Shown here piece by piece: positions 46,549-55,000 of a DNA stretch of 64,000 nt. Source of the DNA: Bacteroidota bacterium (GTDB lineage: Bacteria; Bacteroidota; Bacteroidia; UBA8524); contig SBGR01000079.1 of assembly GCA_006226545.1 (NCBI GenBank), positions 1-64,000 on the forward strand, written 5' to 3'. Below the pieces are notes generated by a model. The model was not told the origin of the DNA. It did not search any database and saw nothing but the letters and a program-made list of their open reading frames with translations. Numbering within the stretch: position 1 is the stretch's first letter; each line of letters starts with the position of its first letter. Both the position numbers and the translations under genes were made by a program.

Positions 46549-47191
46549 AGAGTGAAACCGTCATGAGTAACATGATGAGGTTATAGAAAAAATCATCTAA
46601 AGGAATACTTCCCACTCTGATGCCCAAATTAGCCGCATCATTGTAGACCAATACCGGCATGGAGGTTAGAATACCATTAACGATGGCAAAAGGAATTAAG
46701 GCAACCAGGTAGGCGAAGTAGAACATCCCTAAAAAGCCTGTACTCTTCTTCCAATACAAGAGGAGCAACAAGGTTCCGAGTACCACCGCATTGATGGCCG
46801 TATAGAGGTGAGATGGGTAAAAGTAAAAGCTGATTGCACAAAATAGAAACAGTCCTAGACTCAAGGGGTGCCTGAGTTTAAACAGGTAATCTTTCGGACT
46901 GTACGCTTTCAGGCATTCGTAAATGAAAACACAGGCATAGGGCACCACCAGGAAAAAGAGGTACTCTTCAACGGGCATTCCTCCCCATCGTATGTTCATT
47001 ACATATTCCGGATTGAATTCCCATATTCCGATGAGGGTAAAGAAATAATCCCAAACCAAGAAGAATACTGCCGTTATCAAGATAGCTGGAAAGAGGTATT
47101 TCCAGTTTTTATAGAAGGCCACTTTTTTATCGAAGGATAAAGCAAGAGGTCCGGCTAAAGTGAGCAGATCAAGCAGCAGGTAAGTCGACAT
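46523..47191 (-). CDS. crtY: Lycopene cyclase, CrtYcd-like membrane type
   Basis: 222 aa from ATG 47191, which leaves a 1-base gap to the upstream stop; the ORF track's extra 18 codons are not needed. Six to seven transmembrane helices (YLLLDLLTLAGPLALSF, LFPAILITAVFFLVWDYFFTLIG and others). Conserved cyclase signatures include the YLLLD opening, VWDYFFTLIGIWEFN and MPVEEYLFFLVVPYACVFIYE, where the PxEE[YF]xF motif is diagnostic. It is a fused heterodimeric-type (CrtYc-CrtYd) cyclase, and converts lycopene ends to beta rings. With CrtD beside it, a one-ended product (gamma-carotene derivative) is likely. Confidence 0.9.
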   Translation of the reverse strand: MSTYLLLDLLTLAGPLALSFDKKVAFYKNWKYLFPAILITAVFFLVWDYFFTLIGIWEFNPEYVMNIRWGGMPVEEYLFFLVVPYACVFIYECLKAYSPKDYLFKLRHPLSLGLFLFCAISFYFYPSHLYTAINAVVLGTLLLLLYWKKSTGFLGMFYFAYLVALIPFAIVNGILTSMPVLVYNDAANLGIRVGSIPLDDFFYNLIMLLMTVSLYEYFKNRK

Positions 47192-47192
47192 T

Positions 47193-47699
47193 TTAGGAAA
47201 GGGCCTTTGTAAGTTTTGCCTTAGTGGCGGGGTCAAGTTCTGCATTTTTCAGCATATAGGCCACCACGTCTTTCAATACTTCTTTACTTAGGCCATGGGT
47301 ATCTGATAGGATGGCATCTACGATGACTTTTTTATCGCTAGCCAAATGCTGACGGTAATCTAAAAAATCAGGCACATTATTCTCTACCGAAAAGCGCAGG
47401 TAACGTACTTCAATCTGTTTTGGATTCTTTTGCGCCGCTTGGTTCAGCATAGCCGAGCCTTCTTTGAGGTATTTCAGCTTTGAATACGGATTGAGTGCAT
47501 GTTTAGCCATTAAAGCCCGCGTGGCTCCGCAATAGGCCAACAACAAAACATCTTCTTTCGCCTCGCTTGTATTCAACTTGGCATAAAGGGTTTCAGCCTT
47601 ATCTTCATCGCTAATGGCCAGTGTATACTGCTTTCTTACTTCCGTTAAACTCGGAAGAGCAAGTAACATGCAGGCCGTAATGAATTGAAGTACTACCAT
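47193..47699 (-). CDS. Unknown protein embedded in the carotenoid operon
   Basis: 168 aa. Possible signal peptide (MVVLQFITACMLLALPSLTEV). The rest is helical and alanine-rich, with a tetratricopeptide-like look (LLLAYCGATRALMAKHALNPYSKLKYLKEGSAMLNQAAQKNP, EVRYLRFSVENNVPDFLDY). Its start overlaps the crtB stop by 7 bases, and its stop is 1 base from the crtY start. Tight packing argues for a function with the pathway, perhaps at the membrane or periplasm. I do not recognise an enzyme motif. Confidence 0.78.
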   Translation of the reverse strand: MVVLQFITACMLLALPSLTEVRKQYTLAISDEDKAETLYAKLNTSEAKEDVLLLAYCGATRALMAKHALNPYSKLKYLKEGSAMLNQAAQKNPKQIEVRYLRFSVENNVPDFLDYRQHLASDKKVIVDAILSDTHGLSKEVLKDVVAYMLKNAELDPATKAKLTKALS

Positions 47700-48562
47700 A
47701 TATTCAAACGGAAGCGGATATACGATGTAGCCAAGAGGTAGATTTTCTCCGGATTGCTCACGCGCACCCTGGATTCCATCACCTTCTTCGGCTCGAGTTT
47801 ATTGATCTTACGCAGCAGGCGGTAGAAATAGATATACGCGATGTATACTCCAAATCGGCTACCGGCAGGCAATTGACGGATGCCTTTCAGCGCCTCTTTG
47901 AAATCCGATTCTATGTCCTCTTCAATTTGTTTTTTCAAGCTCAAATCGAAGCTATCCATGAAGTTCACTTGAGGGAAATAAATCCGACCTCTATCGCGGA
48001 AATCACTTTTTAGATCTCTGAGGAAATTGATTTTTTGGAAAGCAGCACCTAATTTTCTAGCCGGTTCAAGGAGCTGCTGGTAGCGCTCCTGATTTCCTTC
48101 ACAAAAAACGCAGAGGCACATTAAACCAACTACTTCTGCCGATCCGTAAATGTATTGCTGGAAGCTGTCGTTTTGGTACGAACGGTAGTCGAGGTCCATT
48201 TCCATGGAATCCAAAAACGCATCGATTAAATCGAGCGGAATGCTGAAGCGGTGTACGGTATTCTGAAAAGCCTGCAAAACCGGGTTGAAACTGATTTTTT
48301 CTTCAATAGCACGGTAGGTCTCTTCTCTGAAGCGACTGAGTAAATCGCGTTTATTAAATTGATGGAAGGTATCTACAATTTCATCAGCCAACCTGACAAA
48401 GCCGTAGATATTGCGAATCGGTGCGCGCATCTCCTTGCTCAGGGCCAGAATACCCAAGCTAAACGAGGTGCTATAAGCCGAAGTGATGATACCGCTTCCT
48501 CGCTCACAAACCTCATTGTAGAGTTGCATATTCGTTTCGTTACTTGTTCTAGTCAGATCCAT
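47693..48562 (-). CDS. crtB: Phytoene synthase
   Basis: 289 aa. Condenses two geranylgeranyl diphosphates to phytoene. Prenyltransferase motifs: SAYSTSFSLGILALSKEMR, the first Asp-rich motif YGFVRLADEIVDTF, DLDYRSYQNDSFQQYIYGSAEVVGLMCL and the second Asp-rich site KINFLRDLKSDFRDRGRIYFP. The length is normal. MQLYNEVCERG at residue 12 is an alternative start. It lies 4 bases after crtI and overlaps the next gene by 7 bases. Confidence 0.95.
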   Translation of the reverse strand: MDLTRTSNETNMQLYNEVCERGSGIITSAYSTSFSLGILALSKEMRAPIRNIYGFVRLADEIVDTFHQFNKRDLLSRFREETYRAIEEKISFNPVLQAFQNTVHRFSIPLDLIDAFLDSMEMDLDYRSYQNDSFQQYIYGSAEVVGLMCLCVFCEGNQERYQQLLEPARKLGAAFQKINFLRDLKSDFRDRGRIYFPQVNFMDSFDLSLKKQIEEDIESDFKEALKGIRQLPAGSRFGVYIAYIYFYRLLRKINKLEPKKVMESRVRVSNPEKIYLLATSYIRFRLNIW

Positions 48563-48566
48563 AGTT

Positions 48567-50039
48567 TTAAACCGTTAAGGGGTGTTCATTGGCAATCTCT
48601 GCGGCAACCACTTCCCCGGAAATAATGGCCGGAGGCACGCCCGGACCGGGAACGGTAAGTTGCCCTGTATAGTAAAAATTGTTCAGGTTCTTATTCTTTA
48701 GCGATGGCTTCAAATGTGCCGTTTGCATCAGGGTATTCGCCAAGCCGTAAGCATTCCCTTTGAAGGAATGGTAATCGCTAATAAAATCGCTTTGAGCGTA
48801 GTCTCTTCTCACCTCCACTTTCGACCTCAACTCTCTTCCCAACAAAGCCTCCATTCTATCCATCACCAGCTGGAAATAGCGTTCTTTAATTTCAGGGGTG
48901 TCTTTCATTCCCGGCGCAACCGGAATCAGGATAAAGACATTCTCTTTTCCCTCCGGCGCTACTGTATCGTCTGTTTTGCTGGTGCACGACACGTAGAAAA
49001 GTGGATTCTCAGGCCAAGCAGGAGAATCGTAAATCTCTTTAGCGTGTCGCACAAAGTCTTGATCAAAGAAGAGGTTATGGTGCAGCAAGCCCGGGATGGG
49101 CTCAGAGAATCCGACATAATAAATGAGCGATGAAGGCGCCATTACGCGTTTATCCCAATAAGCTTCCGAATAATTGCGGTGTTCAGGTAACAAGGTTTCC
49201 AAGTGATGGTAATCTGCCCCTCCCACGATGAGGTCTGCTTTGTATTCGCCTTGGTTGGTTAGCACCCGTCGAGCCGACTTCCCTTCAACAATAATTTGTT
49301 TCACTTCATGGTTGAAATGAAACTTCACGCCTAATTCTTGAGCCAACTTGTACATCGCTTGCACAATCTCGTGCATACCACCTTTTGGATACCAGGTTCC
49401 CAAAGCGATATCAGCATAGTTCATTAGGCTATAGAGCGCCGGCGTATCTTGGGGTTTTGCACCCAGAAACAAGACCGGGAACTCAAGCAATTGTTTAATT
49501 CGAGCATCCTTGAATAAGCTATCGATGTGTTTGCTCATCGACTTAAACACGTCCAATTTGAACAAGCCGGAGATGAGTTTTTTATCCATCAATTCTGAGA
49601 GTTTTCTCCCCGGTTTATAGACGAGATTCTGAATGCCTACCTCGTATTTATAAGAGGCTTCATCTAAAAATTTCTTTAGCGATTGGCTTGCGCCCGGCTC
49701 AATGGTGTTTAGCATTTCACCCAAAGCCTCGGCGCTGGCAGGTATGTCCCAAATGTCTTGCGCCGAAAAAAAGACACGGTACGAAGGATCCAGTCTTTGA
49801 AGCTCGTAGTAATCTGAAACTTGCTTACCGAAGTCGGCAAAGAACTTCTCAAACACATCGGGCATCCAATACCAACTTGGACCCATGTCAAATCGAAAGC
49901 CATCGGTTTCCCAAACTCGGCAACGACCACCCGGGCCATTGTGCTTTTCTACCACAGCCACATCATATCCTTTCGCTGCTAGATGGCACGCTGCACTCAA
50001 ACCGGCAAATCCGGAACCAATGACCAAGACCTTTTTCAT
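48567..50039 (-). CDS. crtI: Phytoene desaturase
   Basis: 490 aa bacterial CrtI-type flavoenzyme making lycopene from phytoene by repeated desaturation. N-terminal motif VLVIGSGFAGLSAACHLAAKG then GPGGRCRVWETDGFRFDMGPSWYWMP; C-terminal FAD region NFYYTGQLTVPGPGVPPAIISG is the CrtI signature. Length normal. First enzyme gene of the operon, 18 bases after the sigma factor stop, and cotranscribed with crtB and crtY. Number of desaturation steps cannot be read from sequence. Confidence 0.96.
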   Translation of the reverse strand: MKKVLVIGSGFAGLSAACHLAAKGYDVAVVEKHNGPGGRCRVWETDGFRFDMGPSWYWMPDVFEKFFADFGKQVSDYYELQRLDPSYRVFFSAQDIWDIPASAEALGEMLNTIEPGASQSLKKFLDEASYKYEVGIQNLVYKPGRKLSELMDKKLISGLFKLDVFKSMSKHIDSLFKDARIKQLLEFPVLFLGAKPQDTPALYSLMNYADIALGTWYPKGGMHEIVQAMYKLAQELGVKFHFNHEVKQIIVEGKSARRVLTNQGEYKADLIVGGADYHHLETLLPEHRNYSEAYWDKRVMAPSSLIYYVGFSEPIPGLLHHNLFFDQDFVRHAKEIYDSPAWPENPLFYVSCTSKTDDTVAPEGKENVFILIPVAPGMKDTPEIKERYFQLVMDRMEALLGRELRSKVEVRRDYAQSDFISDYHSFKGNAYGLANTLMQTAHLKPSLKNKNLNNFYYTGQLTVPGPGVPPAIISGEVVAAEIANEHPLTV

Positions 50040-50057
50040 GTTCTTAATTTACACCTA

Positions 50058-50585
50058 TTAATCTTCGCTTAGTCCAAAGGATTCACCGTAGGCTTTAAGT
50101 CTTTTTCTTAAAATCCGACGTGCCACAAAGATTCGGGTCTTCACGGTACCAATAGGAATCTGAAGTATTTCCGCGATTTCATGGTATTTGAAGCCCTTGT
50201 TGTTCATACTAAACGTCTTCTTCAAATCGGGAGGCAAGGCATCAATGGCCAATTCCAAATCACGCTTTAAAAACTTACGCTCTCCGTCGTTACCGGAAAC
50301 ATGCGAAGGCGCATCCAAGAAGTACAGGTTATCTGTAGAATCCAGAAAGGTTTTACGTTTAAGAATTCGACGGTAGTTATTGATAAAGCTATTCTTCATG
50401 ATGGTATAGAGCCATCCTTTGAGGTTTGTACCTTCCATGAATTTGGTGTGGTAGGTAAATGCTTTGAGCATGGTTTCTTGAACCAAGTCGTTAGCGTCTT
50501 CCGCATTGCGGGTGAGCTGCAATGCATAGTTTTTTAACGGATTCGCTTCTCTTTCTACCAATGAACTAAATTCGATCTGAGTCAT
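50058..50585 (-). CDS. ECF-type RNA polymerase sigma factor heading the carotenoid operon
   Basis: 175 aa from ATG 50585; the ORF track start at 50618 lies over the promoter's -7 element and is rejected. Region 2 (PLKNYALQLTRNAEDANDLVQETMLKAFTYHTKF...GWLYTIMKNSFINNYRR) and region 4 (LPPDLKKTFSMNNKGFKYHEIAEILQIPIGTVKTRIFVARRIL) are both complete. No anti-sigma gene follows; crtI starts 18 bases downstream. Sigma factors of this close family often accompany crt genes in Flavobacteriia. The promoter is flanked by repeated TTGTTTAA sites. Whether the sigma factor drives its own operon, other light or oxidative-stress genes, or both, is unknown. Confidence 0.92.
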   Translation of the reverse strand: MTQIEFSSLVEREANPLKNYALQLTRNAEDANDLVQETMLKAFTYHTKFMEGTNLKGWLYTIMKNSFINNYRRILKRKTFLDSTDNLYFLDAPSHVSGNDGERKFLKRDLELAIDALPPDLKKTFSMNNKGFKYHEIAEILQIPIGTVKTRIFVARRILRKRLKAYGESFGLSED

Positions 50586-50586
50586 A

Positions 50587-50681
50587 TTGTTTAACCTTTT
50601 AGATGAATTATTAAACAAATCTAAAATGCTTTTCTTGTTCGCGCAAGCTTTGTTTAATCTTTTTTAATTTTCATTAAACAA
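50587..50681. promoter_or_regulatory. Two operator-like inverted-repeat pairs around the sigma-crt promoter
   Basis: Pair 1: TTGTTTAA (50587-50594), 16-base spacer, TTAAACAA (50611-50618). Pair 2: TTGTTTAA (50650-50657), 16-base spacer, TTAAACAA (50674-50681). The pairs are offset by exactly 63 bases. The second arms are both ATTAAACAAA. Site 50611-50618 overlaps the sigma -7 element, site 50587-50594 lies in the leader next to ATG, and site 50650-50657 is just upstream of the -33 TTG. A further single ATTAAACAAA is at 50846-50855. Confidence 0.7.
50616..50646 (-). promoter_or_regulatory. Promoter of the sigma-crt operon (TTG-N20-TAGATTTG)
   Basis: On the minus strand the -33 TTG is at 50644-50646 and the -7 TAGATTTG at 50616-50623, 20 bases apart. 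This is a full Bacteroidota housekeeping-type promoter with a leader of about 25-30 bases to ATG 50585. Confidence 0.75.
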
Positions 50682-50762
50682 AATAAAGCTACTATCTGCG
50701 ACGTTTAAACACGCCAGCCTGTCGTGCTTTTATATACGAAATGTTCAGCTTGGCGGATTTAT

Positions 50763-50770
50763 TAACTTTG
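50763..50770 (+). promoter_or_regulatory. -7 element (TAACTTTG) for the PTPS/QueD-folE pair
   Basis: Exact TAnnTTTG match on the plus strand, giving a leader of about 110 bases to ATG 50885. No -33 TTG at standard spacing. The leader contains the single ATTAAACAAA site (50846-50855) just upstream of the coding region. Confidence 0.5.
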
Positions 50771-50884
50771 CACGGAATTTGTTCAAAAGCCAGCGAATTG
50801 AATTAGCGACTTTCATTAAGCCGCGTTTAATTTTTTCGCTAGAGCATTAAACAAAATGCAGCAGCAGCTGTTAAGACGAAAAGC

Positions 50885-51301
50885 ATGAGAGTAACCATTG
50901 GCAGGAAAGCCCATTTCAACGCAGCACATAGATTGTACAATCCAAATTGGACCGACGAGCAGAACGCAGCGTTTTATGGCAAGTGTAACTTACCCAACTA
51001 CCACGGCCACAATTATAAATTGGAGGTGAAGGTTAAAGGAGAAGTTGACCAAGAAACAGGATACCTCTTAGACTTGAAATGGCTCAGTCAAATAATTAAA
51101 GAAGAAGTAGAAGAGCCATTTGACCACAGAAATTTAAATCTGGATACACCAGAATTCCGTAACTTGATTCCGAGTGCAGAGAATATTGCAGGTGTGATCT
51201 GGAGAAAAATTCAGGCTAGGTTACCGAAAGAAAAGAACCTCGACTTGATGATTGTACTTTATGAAACTGAAAGAAACTTCGTTGAATATTCCGGTGAATA
51301 A
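50885..51301 (+). CDS. queD: 6-pyruvoyl-tetrahydropterin synthase / 6-carboxytetrahydropterin synthase (QueD) family
   Basis: 138 aa. T-fold enzyme acting on dihydroneopterin triphosphate. Zn ligands are in FNAAHRL and HGHNYKLEV; the catalytic Cys is in GKCNLPNYHGHNY; EPFDHRNLNL and the C-terminal Glu in LYETERN are present. The Cys-to-HGH spacing (CNLPNYHGH) matches the eukaryote-like PTPS subtype and not the short CxxxHGH of QueD, so biopterin-type synthesis is possible as well as queuosine. folE overlaps its 3' end. Confidence 0.88.
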   Translation: MRVTIGRKAHFNAAHRLYNPNWTDEQNAAFYGKCNLPNYHGHNYKLEVKVKGEVDQETGYLLDLKWLSQIIKEEVEEPFDHRNLNLDTPEFRNLIPSAENIAGVIWRKIQARLPKEKNLDLMIVLYETERNFVEYSGE

Positions 51302-51941
51302 TATTGAATTAATTGGCGACGAGCACCTCTCGTTTTCGCCAGATACTCCACTAAGAGAAGACGCTTTTGAAATGGATGACCAATTGAAAATTGAGTTGAT
51401 CGCTAAGCATTTCAAAGAAATCATGCACGTACTAGGACTCGACCTTACTGACGACAGTTTGAAAGGCACTCCGGAACGTGTGGCCAAGATGTATGTGAAG
51501 GAAATCTTCTCCGGCTTAAATCCGGAAAACAAACCAAAAGCCACCCTCTTCGAAAACAAGTACCAGTACAATGAAATGCTGGTTGAAAAAGACATTCAAT
51601 TCTACAGCAACTGCGAACACCATTTTGTGCCTATCATCGGAAAAGCACACGTAGCCTATATTTCCAGCGGGCAAGTTGTTGGCTTATCAAAAATCAACCG
51701 CATTGTTCAGTACTACGCTAAACGCCCTCAAGTTCAAGAGCGCATGACCATTCAGATTGCCAATGAACTGAAAGAGGCTTTAAAGACGGATGATGTAGCC
51801 GTGGTAATCAATGCAGCCCACCTTTGTGTTTCTTCACGCGGTGTGCAGGATGTTTCTTCCACCACCATCACAAGTGAATTCAGCGGTAAGTTTAAAGAAG
51901 AAGCTACCAAGCAAGAATTCTTTAAGTATTTGAATCTGTAA
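51261..51941 (+). CDS. folE: GTP cyclohydrolase I
   Basis: 226 aa if started at ATG 51261 (MKLKETSLNIPVNN); ATG 51252 and 51372 are alternatives. The N-terminal ELIGDEHLSFSPDTPLREDAFEMDD resembles that of Bacteroidota FolE, so the longer start is favoured, giving a 41-base overlap with the preceding gene. Catalytic core: LKGTPERVAKMYVKEIFSGL, FYSNCEHHFVPIIGKAHVAYI with Zn-binding Cys-His, GLSKINRIVQYYAKRPQVQERM and HLCVSSRGV. It makes dihydroneopterin triphosphate, the substrate of the upstream gene's product, and also serves folate synthesis. Confidence 0.95.
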   Translation: MKLKETSLNIPVNNIELIGDEHLSFSPDTPLREDAFEMDDQLKIELIAKHFKEIMHVLGLDLTDDSLKGTPERVAKMYVKEIFSGLNPENKPKATLFENKYQYNEMLVEKDIQFYSNCEHHFVPIIGKAHVAYISSGQVVGLSKINRIVQYYAKRPQVQERMTIQIANELKEALKTDDVAVVINAAHLCVSSRGVQDVSSTTITSEFSGKFKEEATKQEFFKYLNL

Positions 51942-51980
51942 TTTTTAAATCACGCTGAGGGCAGTTTAAACTCCAGTCTG

Positions 51981-51988
51981 TATATTTG
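51981..51988 (+). promoter_or_regulatory. -7 element (TATATTTG) before the PAS kinase gene
   Basis: Exact TAnnTTTG match 22 bases before ATG 52011. Confidence 0.5.
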
Positions 51989-52010
51989 GCCTGGGGATAT
52001 AACCTAACGC

Positions 52011-55000
52011 ATGCGCCTCAACCAAAACCAAATTCAGGCTGACGCAAATGCTCTTCTGCTCATGCCATTTCCGGCTTGCATTTGCAATGGCGCCGGAGAA
52101 CTCTTGGATCAGAACGAAGCGTTTGGAGCACTTAGTCCGGCATGGACATCCTTATTCAATGCAGTAAAATCTGCCATTGGAAAGAAATCACATATCCAAC
52201 TGTCCAACCCGTATTTTCAGGGCCAAGTTGGCATACAAGACCTAGCTTCTGAAAAACATTTACTCGTTTTCGTAGCGAGCGAAATACCTGAGCCTTCAAC
52301 GAAAAGCAGACTCAATCAAATCTCACAGGCAGTAGCCACCTTAGATGGAGAAGGGAGATTGATTGAATACAACAACGCCTTTGAAAAGCTTGCCCTAAGT
52401 TTTGGCTTCCAAGAATTGAAACCGGGCTTGGATTTATTGAAGTATTTCCCTTCAAACGATTCCGGCTCAGGCATGCGCAAATTCTACTTTCCTCGGGGAG
52501 AAAACATGCTGGAAGTTCAGATACATTTCATTCCACTTTCTCCCGAAAAGACCTTGATGCTCGCGATAGAGCAAATGGATACTGATTCAAGCTCAAATTC
52601 AAAATACCGGTTACTCTCCGAAAACGACCTTGTTGCATGTGTCGTGCTTGATGCCGACCTGCGAATAAAATGGTGTAATAACAGTTTTGAGAAACTAACG
52701 GGCTGGCGGTTTAGGGAACTGGAAAACCAAGCTCTTTTTGAACATGTTCTTTCTTCTAATCCACTCGACAAAGAAAGGGTTCGTGCAGAGAAGAGTATTC
52801 AATCGCATCAGCATTCAAATATGCAGCTGAAGCTGAATAAAAAAAACGGCAATAAAATTTGGGTAAAAGCCAATTTCTCCTCCATTACCGGAGCAGATGA
52901 AACACTTTATTCAGTAGTACTTCGGGACATTACTCAGGAAATTGAGATTCAAGAAAAACTAGGCTACCAACTTCAACAGAACGAAGGTATCCTCAAAGCC
53001 ATTCCGGATTTGATCTACCGTGTGACCGGAGATGGGTATTACTTGACTTGTCATGCTTCCAACGAAAAGGACCTTTTGGTTCCGCTTAAAGACATTCCGG
53101 GCATGCGCTTTTTCGACATGCCGGAGGCAGAAGAGCTAAAGAACCGGGTTTGGAATAAAATTCAGCGTGCCCTCAAAACAGGTAAAGTCCAAGAAATAGA
53201 ATACCAGAGACGAAATCAGCGAGGCGAAACCCACCATTACGAGGCACGCATCAGCAAGTCGGGACCCAATGAGGTAGTCTATTTTGTTCGAAATATCAGT
53301 GAACGGATCACCGGACAGCACCGTCTCGAACAGAGCGAAAAAAAGTGGAAGAGCATCATCCAAAACGGTTTTGATGGGATTATTTTACTAGATGCCAAGG
53401 GAATGGTTATTGACCATACGCCAAATGTTACCAAGCATTTCAACCTCGCCAAAGACACGCTCATCGGACGCAATATGCTTCGCTATATACCTTTATCGGA
53501 GCGATCTGCATTTCTTGACATCTTTAAGTCGCTTACCCTCAAATCGAAGAAGAAAATCCGACGTGACTTTAGCTTCCGGGTGAGAAAAGGCGGCATCCTG
53601 ACGGTTGAAGCATCTGCCGTGAACATGCTTGAAACGCCAGAGGTAAAAGCCATTGTAATCAATTACCGCGAAATCACGGAGCGCAAGAACTCAGAAGCTA
53701 AACTTCTAGAGTCGTTCACCAACCTGAACGCCATCATCAACAATACCCACGATCAAATCTGTTTATTCGATCTTGATTTCCATGTCATCATTCAAAACAA
53801 GCCGTACAAGCAAGCGATACAAACTGCATTTGACATGAAAGATACGGATGGCATTTCTCTGCATGACTTACCCGACAGTGAAGCCAAAACTTTTTGGGTT
53901 AATGCCCTCAACCAAATTGTTAGCAACAAGAAGCGCCTGTCTTTTGAACGCGTCAATAAATTTGGACGGATATTTAGGGTTTCGCTTACCCCCATCAAAG
54001 GAGCGAACAAAGAAATCACATCGATTAGTTATTTCGCCACAGACATTACAGATGTGGTCAACTATGAAAGGTCTTTATCGCGAAGCAGGGAAACCATCTC
54101 TACCATTTTAAGCACTACTTCGGCAGGCATCTTTATCTTGGATGGATTGCGTATCATTTACTCCAATGACCAGTGTGAGCATATTTTAGGAAGGTCTAAA
54201 CGCGAATTGTTTTCGCACGATATCACAGAGTTTGTTCATCCGGATGAAAAGGAAGGCATCATGCAAAGGGCGCACAAACGAAAAAAAGGATTCCAGAAAC
54301 CCTTGCACTATGAAATTCGCATTATTACACAGGCCGGAGTAGAGCGTTGGCTTGACGTGCAATCATCTGCTATACACTACAACGATAAAGAGCATACCAT
54401 AGCTACTGTTTTGGATATCACAGACCAAAAGATCCAGGAACAAAAACTCATCGAAGCCAAAGAATTAGCGGAAGAGCTCACCCGTCTGAAATCAAACTTC
54501 TTAGCCAATATGAGTCATGAAATCAGAACTCCCTTAAACGGCCTATTGGGATTGTCTGAACTCATCACCATGACAGACGACTTGAATGAGATTCGAGAAA
54601 TGGCTCAACTGCAGCGCATCTCAGGCAATCGCCTACTGGATACTTTGACCTCTATTCTGAATTTATCCCGATTGGAAGCCGAAAACAACAGTGTGCATTT
54701 GGTTAAAATTCACATGCACGAATTCCTCCATGAGATTGTGAAAGTACATTCGGCACCTTACCAATTGAAAAAAATTAAGTTGGAGCTGATACCACCGGAC
54801 CAAGGAATTTATTGCCTTGCGGATGAGACCATGTTGTATCAAGTCTTCAATAACCTGTTGGGCAATGCGCTAAAGTTTACCGATGCGGGCGGAGTTCATA
54901 TCCAGTGCAATGTCCAACTCAATAAAGCCAATTTGCCTCAACTTCAAATCCAGGTAAAAGACTCCGGTATTGGAATAGCCAGCGATTTCTTGCCTCATAT

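Noticed and set aside
50703-51971. GTTTAAAC palindromes at 50703 and 51964 as further operator sites
   Set aside because: The same 8-mer also occurs inside coding regions (near 22127 and 46876), so it is not specific to this locus and lacks the TTGTTTAA half-site.
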